64,000 nt of DNA. Origin: Puccinia triticina (taxonomy: Eukaryota; Basidiomycota; Pucciniomycetes; Pucciniales; Pucciniaceae). Under the pieces are notes generated by a model. The model was not told the origin of the DNA. It worked only from the letters and a program-made list of their open reading frames with translations, and made no database searches. This document shows positions 1 to 11,970 of the stretch, in pieces. Positions within the stretch are counted from its first letter, which is position 1. Each line of letters begins with the position of its first letter. Made by a program: the position numbers and the translations under genes. The stretch is from assembly GCF_026914185.1 (NCBI RefSeq), contig NC_070559.1:6245501-6309500 (forward strand), read 5' to 3'.

Positions 1-3000
1 GGATGATTCCGATCCAGAGTAAGCCATTCGCTATGTCAAATTCCCACGACACTGGTTAGGAACTTACCCTATCCGTTCTCTCGTTCAGGTGGTTCAAAGT
101 CAAGCTCAAAGCCTCTCCTACTTCCGCCGATCCTCCTCAATCTGGTTTGGCACCAGCTAACTACGTGGTACCAGCTCCGGCACTTCGTTCGGTCACCGCC
201 CTCTATGCTTATGAAGCTCAGACAGAGGACGAACTGGTAAGCGTACAACTGGCGTGTTTACAGACAAGTGTGATGTTATTTAATCATTTATTTCGACATT
301 TGTTTACAGACAATACAGGAGGATGAATCACTGCAACTGTACGAAGAAGATGGAGACTGGTCGCTGGTTGGCCGGACGTCAGAGGAAAGCGGCAGGGGCG
401 TTGGTTATGTGCCCACCACGTACATTGCAACTACCGAAAATAATCCGGTCATCAGTCAGGTAGAGGAACCAGCTTCCGAGGTTGTCCAAACCCCCGCCAG
501 TCACGCCGGCCTCTCCATTCGAAACCCTAGCGTGGATCCAGAAATCACCACCTGGTCGGTCACGGTGAGCAAGCCCGGTCATTTATCTTCCTCAGCCCCA
601 TCTTCAACAAAAGCTCATCAGCACACGACTTTCATCGTTAGGATATAGATCATAAGAAAAAGAAAAGAAAGGGTACGTTAGCAATCGATACAAGCTCCTT
701 GATTTTTGCTAGTGAATCCGACAAAGTAAGTTTGTTTCAATTCACGATCCCTAGAGTAGTCACGTCTATGCTAGGGAGCTGACTTTGCTTTCTCAGCTGG
801 GTATCCAAAAATACGATCTGTCGAGCGTGTCGATCACCAAAACGGAAAAGGGAAAACATCTTATCCTGCAATGCGGCTCTGAGGAACGCCACTTCCAAGT
901 TTCAGAAAAAGACTTGGATGAAATCGTACTCAGGATTCAGCGTTTTCAGCAGCACCAACAACAAACCCCTGCATCACCTCCCAAGCCCAAATCCAACGCC
1001 GGTCCCGCAATTCTCCTATCACCTGCTATCCGCCCTCCTTCTGCGATGGCTAACCCCGACAAGCCCCAGGGAGTTAATAGCCGCAAAGTGTCCTTTGCCG
1101 CTCCACTAGGAAAACCTGCGACAGCTTTGTATGATTTCGAGGCTCAAGGTGAGGATGAACTGACAGTGGAAGAGGGCGATCGGTTGTATGTTTTGGATGA
1201 CACCTCAGATGATGACTGGTGGAAATGCGCCATGCAGTCCGATGGGCAGGAGGGTGTCGTACCGGCCAGCTATATCGAATTGGACCAGGGGCAACCCTCA
1301 GGGAACCAGGAAGCTGCCGAAGCTGCCATGACGGCTGCCGCTGCCGAAAGTGCGAAGAATTGGAGGATTCAAGAGGAAGAAGACGCTCGATTAGCTCAGC
1401 AACTTGCCGACGAGGATAGCTCGGAAGCACAATTAGAAAATGCTCGAGCTGCCGATCGTAAGCTGGTCATCGCCCGCGAAGCTGAACAGCGCAAGAAGGC
1501 CGAAGCCGAACTCGCCGCTCGTCGAAAGAAAGAATCGGAATCCAGAAGACGCGAAGCGGAGCGCGCAATGACCAATCCAGGATTTTCAAATGGACCTTCG
1601 CCTCCAAAGCTGGCTGCACGCCCGGATTCTGCGCAAGGGATGAGCTATCAAGATGATAATAGCGCGACCCCTGCTCCTCCTCGAAGACCCGATTCTGCGC
1701 CGCGGGAAGGTAGATCCAGTGAGTTGTACAGGCTTGACTATGTTGAATGCAAACCCACCCAAGTGCTGACCACAGCACTGTCTTTCGGCTCGTTCACCAC
1801 CTTATTGCTGGTGCAGAACCCCAAGGTCTCATCCGTACCTGGCGCGATAGAACTGGTCAATTTAAAGTGGAAGCCGAATTTCGGGGATTGCAGAATGGGA
1901 AAATCCGACTTCATAAACTCAACGGGGTCACGATCGAAGTTCCTCTGTCCAAGATGTCCCCAGAGGATGTGATTTGGTTGGAAGGTGCTACAGGGAGAAC
2001 TCTCAGGAGCCAAGACGTCGACGATGTCCCCCTTGCGAATCTGGCTCTCAGTCCCAATCGCCCTTCTGGTCGGCCTGCTCCATCCGAGCCCCCAAAGCGG
2101 CCCACCGCTCCTGCCAAGCCGCCAGTGGATTGGTTCGAGTTTTTCCTCAACGCTGGGTGTGATTTGGATGATTGTACCCGCTATGCGACTAACTTCGAAA
2201 GGGATCGGATTGACGAGAACCTATTACCAGACTTGGAACCAGGTACAATGCGAAATTTGGGATTGCGAGAAGGCGATGTGCTCCGTGTTCGAAAACATAT
2301 CAAGCAAAAGTATGGCAGCTCCGATGGCAGTGACGCGATAACCACCCAAATCCAAAAGGACGAAGAATTGGCCAGAAAATTGCAGCAGCAGGATGTCGCC
2401 CCTGCTCCCAACATATTCACCAATGGTCCCAATGGGTCACTTAAAAATACCCGAAGAGGACGTCCTACTCCCAATCGATCCGGCTCCTCTGCCGTAGACA
2501 TTGACTCCATCACAAATGCCAAAGACCAGTTGGTTGATACTCCACAGGTTGGATCATCCTCGACAGCTGCCGATTCCTCACTGATTTCCATCACATCACC
2601 CATTAAGGCGGGTGGCTTTGATGATGATGCCTGGCAAGTCAGACCGAACTCAACCACACCTGCCGCACCAGCACCTGTCGCCAATCCTCCCGCCCGATCT
2701 GCTTCGATCAGCGCAACACCGGCTACAACAGGGGATTTGAAGTCGACACCAGAGCCATCAAAACCTTCATTGACTGACGAAATCTTTGACAAGATCATGA
2801 ATCACGGCAAGCAGAGTGAAGCGGCACCAAGTCAGTCAATCCCACCACAAGCATCTATGCCGCCCGTTGCTCCCCAACCCACTGGCTTTAATCCTAACGG
2901 ACCCCGTGGGCCCTTGGCTCCTGTTGCTTCCAACGCACCGCTCTTGAACCGTAAGTAGCTCATTAAAGTTGAACTCCAAGCCGCATATACAGGTTATTAA

Positions 3001-4025
3001 TGATATTTCTGCGTGTTCTACATTTGGCATGTTAGCCCTCGTGCCACTCAATTCGACTATGACTGGTTTTGTCCCGACGCGTCCGAATGGTCTCCAACCA
3101 CAGCCCACAGGCTTCAACTCTCAACCCTCATCAATGGTATCGAGCGGGTTCGCTCCAAACCCGATGGTCATGCAGCCTACTGGTATGGGTCTTGGCATGG
3201 GCAATCAAGCCGGGGTCCAGATGATCCAGTCTCAGCCCACTGGGATCATGCAACCTCCTGCGTTCGCGATGATGCAATCTCAACCAATAGGTATGATGCA
3301 ATCCCAACCAACAGGGATGATGCAGTCCAATCCGACAGGGATGATGCAGTCTCACATGACTGGAATGGCGCCACAGCCGACCGGAATGAATCAAATGGGA
3401 CACATGCAGCCGCGTAGGTTTCCAGCATACCACGCTATGAGTATCATTTGATAGCTGATTGACTTGCTGATTGTATGTATACACAGAAATGACAGGCTTC
3501 AATCCAGCTTTCTCGTCCGTCTCGACTCCGCCGGTGCCCAGTATTCCTTCTATGTATGCTGGCCCTTCCCAGCCGCCGGTCAAAAGCTTCAATCCTAGCG
3601 ATATCTTCGGCCAGATGAAGACCGGACAGTTCGCTCAAAATGCGAGCGCGGGGCCCCAGGATCCGAACAAGTATAATGCGTTGCGACCGCAGCCAACAGG
3701 TGAGGTTCTTTAGATTCAATGATTTTGTGACGATGAGGGGAAATATCGATGTGGAGTTGGCCATTAGGTACATATGGATGCGCGGCTGATTTTGATGCTG
3801 ATTAATTGTCCAGGTTTCGGCTCGACTGGCGGGAACTTCACACAGCAGTTCATGCCCAATAATGTCCAGATGCAGCAACAGCAACTGCAACAACCGGGTA
3901 TGCTCCAGCCATTGACAGCTCAACCTACCGGATTCGCTCCTGGCGGTTATCTCGTCAATCAGCAAACTGGAATGCCGCCTCAGAATCAGTTTCCTAATCA
4001 AAATCAACAATGGAGAGGCTTCTGA
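1..4025 (+). CDS. SLA1: SLA1-type endocytic adaptor (5' end outside window)
   Basis: Cytoskeletal adaptor linking clathrin-coated pits to Arp2/3-driven actin at the plasma membrane. The 5' end lies outside the window. Nine exons splice in frame: 1-18, 89-236, 310-564, 642-725, 797-1718, 1817-2950, 3036-3413, 3487-3699, 3814-4025. In order the product shows the end of SH3-1 (ending APANYV), SH3-2 (from ALYAYEAQ, split by an intron), a basic stretch (HKKKKRKG) opening a PH-like module, SH3-3 (ALYDFEAQ...WWKC...VVPASYIEL, about 1117-1290), a charged coiled coil (about 1360-1570), SHD1 (RTWRDRTGQFKVEAEF, about 1835-1990), the SAM-like SHD2 (DWFEFFLNAGCDLDDC, about 2127-2320), and a Pro/Gln/Met-rich tail with many [LIVM]xxQxTG motifs, the site recognised by Prk1/Ark1 kinases in yeast. 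This domain order is diagnostic of SLA1. Exon joins are from the sequence and untested by transcripts. Confidence 0.95.
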
Positions 4026-5113
4026 TTGTGCCCGCCTCTACTCGTACACACCTTAGTTTGGCTCTCTCTTTCTTCGGCAACCAAGTATTTGCCTTTTTTT
4101 CAACGACTTACGCATTGAGTGATGATTTGTCCACACAACTTGCTCCCTCCTATGCCCTCTTCCTCTCGCCTTGCAAATTTTCATCATCATTCATCGTTGC
4201 AGCTTTTTTCCCTTTTTCCGCCTACACTTGATTATTGCTTCCTATTTCTTTCTTTATTTATGGTAAAAATACGGGTTAAATGAATTGAATATTAACAAGC
4301 AAGAATGTGTAATGATTTGGAAAAAAAGAGTGGTTTTTTTTATAGGTGTCTAAGCCTTGTTATCCTGATGTGTGTGTATGTAGATATTTATCAGTCAATG
4401 TAACAATCCACTTCACACTTGAGTTTTTTGTTGCCCTGTTTGGTTTTTATACAAGGAACCAAATGGCTACAGCAAGCTTTTTGGCAGTTCACCCAGGAAC
4501 ATATTTACTGATATATATATACATATACGAGGCGATAGCCCCCAAATTTGGGGCTCCAGGGGTGTGAAGTAATAAATCCGTTGAGTCTGCTCAAACGGAC
4601 TCGGGGACAGGCCATAGATTGAAACTTGAAGGTGTTGAAACTGCAACAGCCCAGGGTCCATTTCTCTCCCTGTCACACATCTGTCACTCCTTTTTCCTCC
4701 CTCCAGATGAATATGCTTGTTCACCTTCTGCCCACGCCTTGTCCCCCAGTTGTAATAGCTACAAAGTCTGCTCATCTGGATAATCAAAACATCATCAGCT
4801 TCTGCGCGCTTTTCCCTGAGACCAGTGAGTCTCTTGTAGTGAGGAGCCTTTTTCCTCCTCACAGCTAGCAGCTTGACCCCTCTCTGGGGTTCCTTCTCCT
4901 TTTTGGTTGCCTCAGAGCTTTTCTCCTCTAGGCCTCAAACCTCACTCGAGCTTTCTTCCTCAAGTCCTCATCTGCTCTCCAGTTGTCTTTTCAACAGAAG
5001 GTTCTGTTCATGACCATGTGGAGGTGGTTAATACCAAAGCAGAGCATCAACGCCGGCGTTACTTGCATACCAACGCCGGCGTTACTCGCATGACAGATAT
5101 TTGTACTGATTTA
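4026..5113. other. 3' flank of SLA1, no gene seen
   Basis: AT-rich flank carrying the presumed 3' UTR of SLA1. Short open frames here lack domains, codon structure or splice partners. A small directly repeated word built on CGCCGGCGTTACT occurs twice around 5049-5090. Nothing else can be supported. Confidence 0.6.
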
Positions 5114-5309
5114 AGGTGTTCAAAGTTGAAATCACAAAATTTTCATTACACAAATTCATAAAATCATAAAACTTTCAAATGATGATTTTATATGTACCAT
5201 TTTAGAAATGTTGCTCTAATTTCAGTGTTTGGGTGTACATATTTTTTTCACCTCAGAGTTTTATGATTTTATGGTGTTATAATTTTATGCAAGTCAACTT
5301 TGAACACCC
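5114..5309. mobile_element. MITE, GGTGTTCAAAGTTG family, copy 1
   Basis: About 196 bp, AT-rich, with inverted ends AGGTGTTCAAAGTTGA and TCAACTTTGAACACCC, bounded on both sides by TA (5112-5113 and 5310-5311). It has no coding capacity. A second member with the same ends lies at 26814-26990. Confidence 0.7.
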
Positions 5310-5844
5310 TAATTTGTTTGGCCCCAGAGGCCATTTCTTTAGTTATATGTAGATATGTAGATATATATGAAGTGCTTGTTGATTGGACATTGAGCACTAT
5401 GGTGATACTAGTATGGTGTAAGCCCACAATGAGGCTTAATTACATTAGCCTGGTTCACGTTGGGCCTTGACCAGCAGGATTTTACTATTTGAATGCCCTT
5501 AAAAATTCATACATGCTAATTATGCCATCCAGATTGCCAACATCCTCAACATGTTGTACCGCTGATAGGACAGCAAATCCACAAAACAAGATACATACAG
5601 TTGTAATTACTCCACTCTAGTTGTACAGTGTGATATGTGAAATCAAAAACACTATAAAAATATTAATCAGGTACAGTGGGTCATCTAATGTTTTTGGCAC
5701 TGCATTTTTCATTGCAGAAGCTCAGGCAACAGACACAAAGTCATGGGATTGGCTGCAGGGGTGTAAAATAAGTTCCCAAGAATGATTATGACAGAAAAAA
5801 AAAAGTGAAAAATATGAAAAGTGTGGAAATTTTCCAATTTTGTG

Positions 5845-6129
5845 TTGAGGTGTAGTGCTTTTTGTTTCATGTTTTTCTCATGTTTCTCTGCTTCAAACCT
5901 TTCCCTCATCTTTCACAGCCGTGAAATCTTGTATGTAGTAACCTGCGGCAGCAGACACGTGGAAGCTCTTTTCCTCATCCTTCCACAAACTCACTCACCC
6001 TGTGTTCTGCTGACCCAGGTTAGTGCTTTCTTTCTTTTCCTTTTTCTCTTTTATGAAATGAATCATCCTTCCACAAACTCACTCACCCTGTGTTCTGCTG
6101 CCCCAGATGATTCATCTCATCATTTTGTG
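5845..6129. mobile_element. ~285-bp insertion in the left palindrome arm
   Basis: This segment is absent from the complementary right arm, where the flanking sequences are contiguous (about 6818-6850). It is bounded by ATTTTGTG at 5837-5844 and 6122-6129, consistent with a 7-8 bp target duplication. Inside, a word with core CTTCCACAAACTCACTCACC occurs twice (about 5980-6015 and 6068-6105). The class of element is unknown. Confidence 0.6.
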
Positions 6130-6431
6130 CAAATTTCTCAGAATCTTTATGATTGCTCAAGCCAAGGAGAGAAAATTACAGAGCACAGTATGGCATGTGA
6201 CAGGAATGATAAAAAATGAAAAAAAAACTGAGACCATTTTCAATGATTTCTGTTGGATCAAATAAATCTGGTCAAATTGGCCTGCAGGTGCCAACTTCTA
6301 TTTCAGATGGGTGGATACCTCATTCATCCAAAGAATCATTGAAAATGGTCTCAGTTTTTTTTTTTTTATCATTCCTGTCACATGCCATACTGTGCTCTGT
6401 AATTTTCTCTCCTTGGTTTGAGCAATAATAA

Positions 6432-6816
6432 GGCTTTGTTTGGAGCCGATATAAATATAGGTGATATAATCATTGGTTAATTCAATGAAAACTACAAAAT
6501 TCAACATAAAGCCTCCAAATATTTTTTCTAGGCAACCTACAATACTGATCTCTTCAATTATGAAGTCAGATTCAACTGATTCAGTCATATTCAGTACTGT
6601 AGTACCATTATATTGCTTTTGACCAAAACAAAGCAATATAATGGTATTATGGTGCTGAAGATGGCTGAATCAGTTAAATCTGACTTCATAGTTGATGAGA
6701 CCAGTACTGTAGGTTTCCTACAAAAAAAATTGGATTCTTTATGTTGAGTTTTGTATTTTTTATTGAATTTACAAATGATTGTATCACCTATATTTATATT
6801 GGCTCCAAACGGGGCC
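6432..6816. mobile_element. PIF/Harbinger-like MITE with 3-bp TAA duplication
   Basis: The 385-bp element has imperfect inverted ends (GGCTTTGTTTGGAGCC and the reverse complement of GGCTCCAAACGGGGCC) and is nearly palindromic about 6625. TAA flanks both sides (6429-6431 and 6817-6819). The uninterrupted left arm of the host palindrome (about 6136-6165) preserves the empty site, proving insertion. TIR sequence and 3-bp TWA-type duplication fit PIF/Harbinger, but there is no transposase. Its right half recurs at about 21237-21614. Confidence 0.8.
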
Positions 6817-7010
6817 TAAAGATTCTGAGAAATTTGTACAAAATTGGAAAATTTTCACACTTTTCATATTTTTCACTTTTTTTTTCTGTCATAATCATTC
6901 TTGGGAGCTTACTTTCTACCCCTGCAGCCAATTCCATGACTTCAGGTCTGTTTCTTGAGCTTCTGCAATGAAGAATGCAGTGCCAAAAACATTAGATGAC
7001 CCACATGTAC

Positions 7011-7582
7011 AAAAGAGGGGATGAGTCAGAAAGGTTTTGTCTGAATGTGTATGTAGTGTTTATAAAGTGCCCGGTGCTGCCCGGTGTCACTGATTTCTGT
7101 GAGGTTAAGCTGAATACAACATCTCTTCGGTTAAACTCGTCTTCTCCAGCACCCCATTAGGACTTTTGTTCCGACTCCTCACTCCTAGATGAAAGCCAAA
7201 TGTCTTAGATCCTGTCAGCGTGTCAGTTTGCGGCTGCTTGTGTGGTCCCTTCGGTCCCATCCAAGCGTAATTAACATGTATTAGCGATGATGATCATGAG
7301 TACTTGACAGCTGTTGTCCATGGATGTCAATCCTTGAAATCAGCTGATGGGCGTCGAGTTTCGGACAGCCATCTACTTTGGGACGTAGGCATTCACATGA
7401 CCACCTCCAGCTTCAAGTGTGGAGAGCGTAAAAGGCATGAAATTGCGTCACACTGAAACAATCCACCAGCACCTCCAGCCGGCCCTTAACTTTTCGTCGC
7501 ACTACACAGTGAAATTCCCACAAGGCTTAACACTAGCAAACGAAACGCTTTTTACTCGATCATCTCCACGAAAATACCCCCT
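7011..7582. other. Upstream flank of the F-box gene
   Basis: About 570 bp between the palindromic element and the F-box start codon. It presumably holds that gene's promoter and 5' UTR, but no specific motif can be claimed. Confidence 0.5.
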
Positions 7583-8989
7583 ATGACAACTTTCCAACAT
7601 CCCCGAAAGCCAAAGTGCCCGGCTCTTGTCCGAAGCTCTAAGGTTAATGGTCAAATGACCTTACTTGATCTCCCTGTAGAGATTGTGCTTAACATCATAG
7701 CCTGGCTTCCCCGGTCGGCAAAAGAGGCGCGGCGCAAATCGAAGCAACACTCAATCATTCAGTCCTTCAAGGCGCTAAGGCTCACTTCTAAACCTTTGGC
7801 GGGAATTGTTGCACCAGTTTTGCTGGATGCGGTCAACATCTCGAGCACCTCTTCTGCTCGAGGTTTCCTCAAATGGTGCACGGATTGTGCTGCTCAGAAC
7901 CGTGACCCACCTGTGCGGCGGCTCAGCATCAGAAATGTTGGGCACCCTTCCCTCAGCGTCAATCCTCAATTGGTACCCTACGATGTCTGCGAGGATATAC
8001 TCTCAGTCATAGCGCCCGGTTTATGCGAACTGAAGATTGTCTTCTATGACTGCTTCGAATTCTCCGACAAAATTGCCAATAGTTTCCGACGGGCGAGAAG
8101 GCTCTGGGCTCTGCACCTCCAGATCAACACACAAACCCCTCAATGCACCTCCGTCCCGACAACTGCAACACTCGACGCTCAGGTCAACTTGAAACTCCAC
8201 AACCCGTACCCTTTCTTGACTTCCCTGAGGGCCCTACCCAGTCTTAGCGAGTTGGATCTCAACAACTGTCTTGATCATTGCATGCCCTTGGGCAGCACCG
8301 GACAATTCCCTTCGCTTCCCTGCGTGCAACATTTGAGGATAATCATCGACAATAACTCTACATCTTCACCAAGCCACCCGCACAAATTCCTCTTTGAGCT
8401 CTGCAGGGCAATTTCTGACAGCCTCTTAATCCTTGAAATTAAGGGCTCCCGTTACGAACCCAGTAAGCTCGTACCGGTACTCGCGGTCGCTCGGCGGCGT
8501 TTGGAAGCACTCTATCTCAGCGACGTAGTTTTGGTTCAAAAGTGCCGCGAATTGGATTTCCCTCGATTACGAACATTTATGCTGGACGACTCACGCTACT
8601 TGACCAGGGGTGAATTTTACTCGCCAATGTTCGAGCAGATAAATACCCTCGTGCTGCGAAGATGGATGGGGACAGACGTACCTCTGGATGTACCTGTCGA
8701 AGCATTTCCAAATTTGAACCGTGTCGTTCTTACTCACACTTCACATCTCACGCCCGATATCACTTCACTAGTCAGACAGTGCCAAGATGGCAACATCGAG
8801 TTGCTAGCATCGGCTAAGTCTATGAACCTCAAGGAAATCTGGGTAAGATCCACATCTCACCAACCCTCACCATGAAGTGCTGCTTCACTAGCTTATTTTT
8901 TTTTTTTGGTTTTCCTTTAGACCGTTGATACAGCCGAGGCCCGCCATCGTGCTCTCCAAGTACCGTTTGGTCATACGTCGGAAGCTTGA
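7583..8989 (+). CDS. F-box protein with leucine-rich C-terminal region
   Basis: Two exons, 7583-8842 and 8921-8989, joined across a GTAAGA...TTTAG intron in phase 0; the product is about 442 aa. Residues about 26-45 form an F-box core (LLDLPVEIVLNIIAWLP), the surface that binds SKP1 in an SCF ubiquitin ligase. The rest has scattered leucine-rich stretches (for example LRALPSLSELDLNNC and LRTFMLDDSRYL), as in basidiomycete F-box/LRR proteins that select substrates. The start is the first ATG in frame, eight codons before a basic segment. Such proteins form large, divergent families, so no substrate or symbol can be assigned. Confidence 0.8.
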
Positions 8990-9511
8990 GCTTTTTGCTC
9001 TAAAAACCAGATTTCTGGATGCTCAACTGAATGTTTATGCTTACTGCCTCCAATTTTCTGGTAAAATTTCTTCATCTTCTTGATTTTTTGGTGTATTTAT
9101 GGCCTCAATGAATTCAACATCTTCATGGCTATGTGCAAAACAATCCAAATTTTTTAAGTGCTGAGTTGCCCCTTGGGAAAAAGTAAGAGAAGCAACTGTG
9201 CGAGAATTCCAGGACTACCCTGTATGGCTACTTACATTGCGAAAAATTTCACCGAAGTCTCTATGATACAAAAGTATTACATGGCGCGTGAACATATCAG
9301 GCCTGATCAAGGTGTCAAATTGGGAAGAGAGCAAAATTTGGGCACATGGGATTTTTGCCCGTATCTCTGAGAGCTGTCAAGGCATGCTACTTCAGATAAA
9401 CTAAATGAGAAGATTTCTTTTTGATTGGAAACTTGTAGCAAACAATATCAGCCTCTTGAGCTATATCAGTAGATGCAACATCAGTACCTTTTACACATTC
9501 ATTTATCACTG
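8990..9511. other. Flank of the F-box gene, no gene seen
   Basis: AT-rich sequence after the F-box stop. A 70-codon open frame (9158-9370) has no recognisable domain and is probably chance. Confidence 0.5.
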
Positions 9512-9648
9512 GATGACTTCCCATCAAGATCTGTGGGCCTCCCAGAAGTGATCTAGAGCCCAATAAGCTAAACTTCCCTGTGAAAATCTAGAATTTTTGG
9601 GTCCAAAGCAACATCTGGGAGGGTGCCAGATTCTATGGTAAGTCATCC
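9512..9648. mobile_element. MITE, GGATGACTT family, copy 1
   Basis: A 137-bp unit opening GGATGACTTCCCAT and closing with the inverted form ATGGTAAGTCATCC. A homologous unit in the same orientation lies at 11243-11380. The two bracket the giant palindrome at 9958-11185. Confidence 0.65.
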
Positions 9649-9957
9649 ACTGCTACACTTGGCTGTTATAGTATACGTTCTAGACTTCTATTGTACCTTT
9701 TTTAAGTAAATTAAAAAGAGAACTAATAGCCTTGAATTCCAGTTTGGATGAGGACTTCCTTCTTCAGATCTGTTGTAGTTTTTTCTTTGCGGAGTTCAGA
9801 TGATTGCCAACTAGTTGCTCAATAAAACTATCTAGCAGGTTTCATATCCAGTAATAGCAATTTTGTGTTATTTGAACTTTGCCAGTGCTGCAGCCTACTT
9901 GCAGGTTGAAAAGTTTACTGGGAGAATGTAATTGTGAGTCCTGCTATTGATTTGATA

Positions 9958-11185
9958 CACTTCAAGGATAATTAAATTTCCCAAAAAAAAATACTCAAAG
10001 TTTGAGGTTGGGAAAATCATTGAAAAAAAATCACTCTGTACTGAAAAAAAATGCAAACTGAGCGTGCTCAGCCAAAAAAATAAAAATGTGTCAGACTGAG
10101 TAAAAAACAATGGGGCACATTTTTGGGGTGATTTGTTGGATGGGCCTGCACAAGGCCCGCATGGGCCCCTAACAGGCCCGTTGGGCCCATTGAAAAAGTA
10201 ATATTTGTTTGGAATTCTGATGCTCTGCTAAAATGTGAAATGGGTCAAACTGAATAAAAAACATGGGAGTACATTTTTGGGGAGATTTTTTGGACAGGCC
10301 TGAATGAGGCCCACATGGCCCCCACATGGCCCCCACAAAGCCCACTGGGTCCATTGAAAGAGTAGCCTTGGTCAAGAATGCCTATGCTCAGCTAAGAAAC
10401 AAAAATGTGTCAACCTGAGTAAAAAACATGGGGCCACACTTTTGGGGAGGGCTTATTGACAGACCTGCATCAGGCCCGTGAGGGCCCACCCAAAGCTGGT
10501 TCGGCCAACCCAGAAGTAGTCTTGGTTAAGAATGCCCATATGATGTTTCAGAACAGTACCAATTGACCACTAATCAACAGAAGATATTGAAGGGCTACTG
10601 ACATCTGTATGACATTTGTGCACTCACAGAATGTATGTCCCGGCCCTTTCCTTTTACTTGGAACCCTGTTGGCCCGTATGGACCTGATGCATGCCCATCC
10701 AAAAAGCCTCCCCAACAATGTGCCCCTAGGGTTTTTACTCAGTCTGACACATTTTATTTCTTAGCTGAGCATATGCTTTCTTAACCAAGGCTACTCTTTC
10801 AATGGGACCAGTGGGCTTTGTGGGGGCCATGTGGGCCTCATTCAGACCTGTCCAAAAAATCTTCCCAAAAATGTACCCCATGTTTTTTATTCAGTTTGAC
10901 CCATTTCACATTTTAGCAGAGCATCAGAATTCCAAACAAATACTACTTTTTCAATGGGCCCAACGGCCCTGTTAGGGGCCCATGCGGGCCTTGTGCAGGC
11001 CCATCCAACAAATCACCCCAAAAATGTGCCCCATTGTTTTTTACTCAGTCTGACACATTTTTATTTTTTTGGCTGAGCACGCTCAGTTTGCATTTTTTTT
11101 CAGTACAGAGTGATTTTTTTTCAATGATTTTCCCAACCTCAAACTTTGAGTATTTTTTTTGGGAAATTTAATTATCCTTGAAGTG
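9958..11185. mobile_element. Giant palindromic element, arms of about 500 bp
   Basis: The segment from CACTTCAAGGATAATTAAAT (about 9958) inward is repeated in reverse complement ending at about 11185; the centre lies near 10530-10640. Each arm contains about three degenerate internal units built on a word such as TGTGTCAGACTGAGTAAAAA followed by a GGCCC-rich block. There is no coding capacity. It is probably a non-autonomous foldback element; no target duplication was resolved. Confidence 0.75.
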
Positions 11186-11242
11186 ATAGGTTTTCCAAAA
11201 AAAAAAAATTACACTTTAATTATGTTCAAACTGGAAACCAGT

Positions 11243-11380
11243 GGATGACTTCCCGTTGAGATCTGTGGGCCTCCCAGAAGTGATCTAGAGTCCAAAAAGC
11301 TAGATTTCCCTGCAAAAAACTAGAATTTTTGACTCTAAACCAACATCTGCAGGGGTCCCATATTTCACAGGAAGTCCTCC
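11243..11380. mobile_element. MITE, GGATGACTT family, copy 2
   Basis: A 138-bp direct copy of the 9512-9648 unit, sharing the GGATGACTTCCC start, the internal block ATCTGTGGGCCTCCCAGAAG and a degenerate closing inverted repeat (GGAAGTCCTCC). Confidence 0.6.
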
Positions 11381-11440
11381 ATTATGAGGATTTGACCCCA
11401 ACTGGGCGCTCTGGGGTCTCAGTTTATCCTTGAACTGTTG

Positions 11441-11740
11441 CTGCCAAGGGGGTTGTATTGGTTACAAACCCCCACAATAGGGTTGACCAGGGGCGACCAA
11501 TGTAATATTGGTCTCCCAGACCAATATTTTATTGGCAGCGCCCACCAGTACATTATCCTTTGTTGTAATGTATTGATGGGCCCCACAAACATAGGATCAG
11601 TTGTGGAGACCAATATTATATTGTTTGCCTCTGGCCAACCACATGGCGGGGCTTTGCAACCAACACGAGACCAATATTATATTGTTTGCCTCTGGCCAAC
11701 CACATGGCGGGGCTTTGCAACCAACACAAACCCCTTTGCA
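11441..11740. mobile_element. TIR element with internal ~66-bp tandem duplication
   Basis: The left end CTGCCAAGGGGGTTGTATTGG is inverted at the right end (CCAACACAAACCCCTTTGCAG). Inside, a unit of about 66 bp containing CTGGCCAACCACATGGCGGG occurs twice in tandem (about 11607-11734). A related element in opposite orientation lies at about 21070-21227. Confidence 0.6.
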
Positions 11741-11970
11741 GTGCTTGTTGTTGTTGTTGTTGTATCTGCATGCACCAAAGGTGTAATCAGCCTTACAACT
11801 TCAACTGTGATGTGCTTGAAAGGTTTGCTTAGCTTACCATTTCCCACAGATTTACTAGCTTGCAACATCCTTCCCAATTCATGAGAAGGACACTGGTCAC
11901 CTGAGATTGTAATCTCACAGGAGCCAGAACCTGGACAGATCCCCAGACCCCTGAATCCATCTTCCTCTTC

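Larger units (their letters stand above)
5671..7010. mobile_element. Palindromic TIR element with two nested insertions
   Basis: The ends are inverted copies: GTACAGTGGGTCATCTAATG at 5671 matches the reverse complement of the sequence ending at 7010. The two arms stay complementary for several hundred bases towards a spacer near 6260-6320. The left arm carries an extra ~285 bp (5845-6129) between copies of ATTTTGTG. The right arm carries a 385-bp element (6432-6816) between copies of TAA. It encodes no protein I can support; short open frames inside are by-products of the palindrome. Probably a non-autonomous DNA element able to form a large hairpin. Confidence 0.8.

Noticed and set aside
6216..6636. 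Short frames within the palindromic element
   Set aside because: They appear as mirror pairs on both arms, which is expected from the palindrome.
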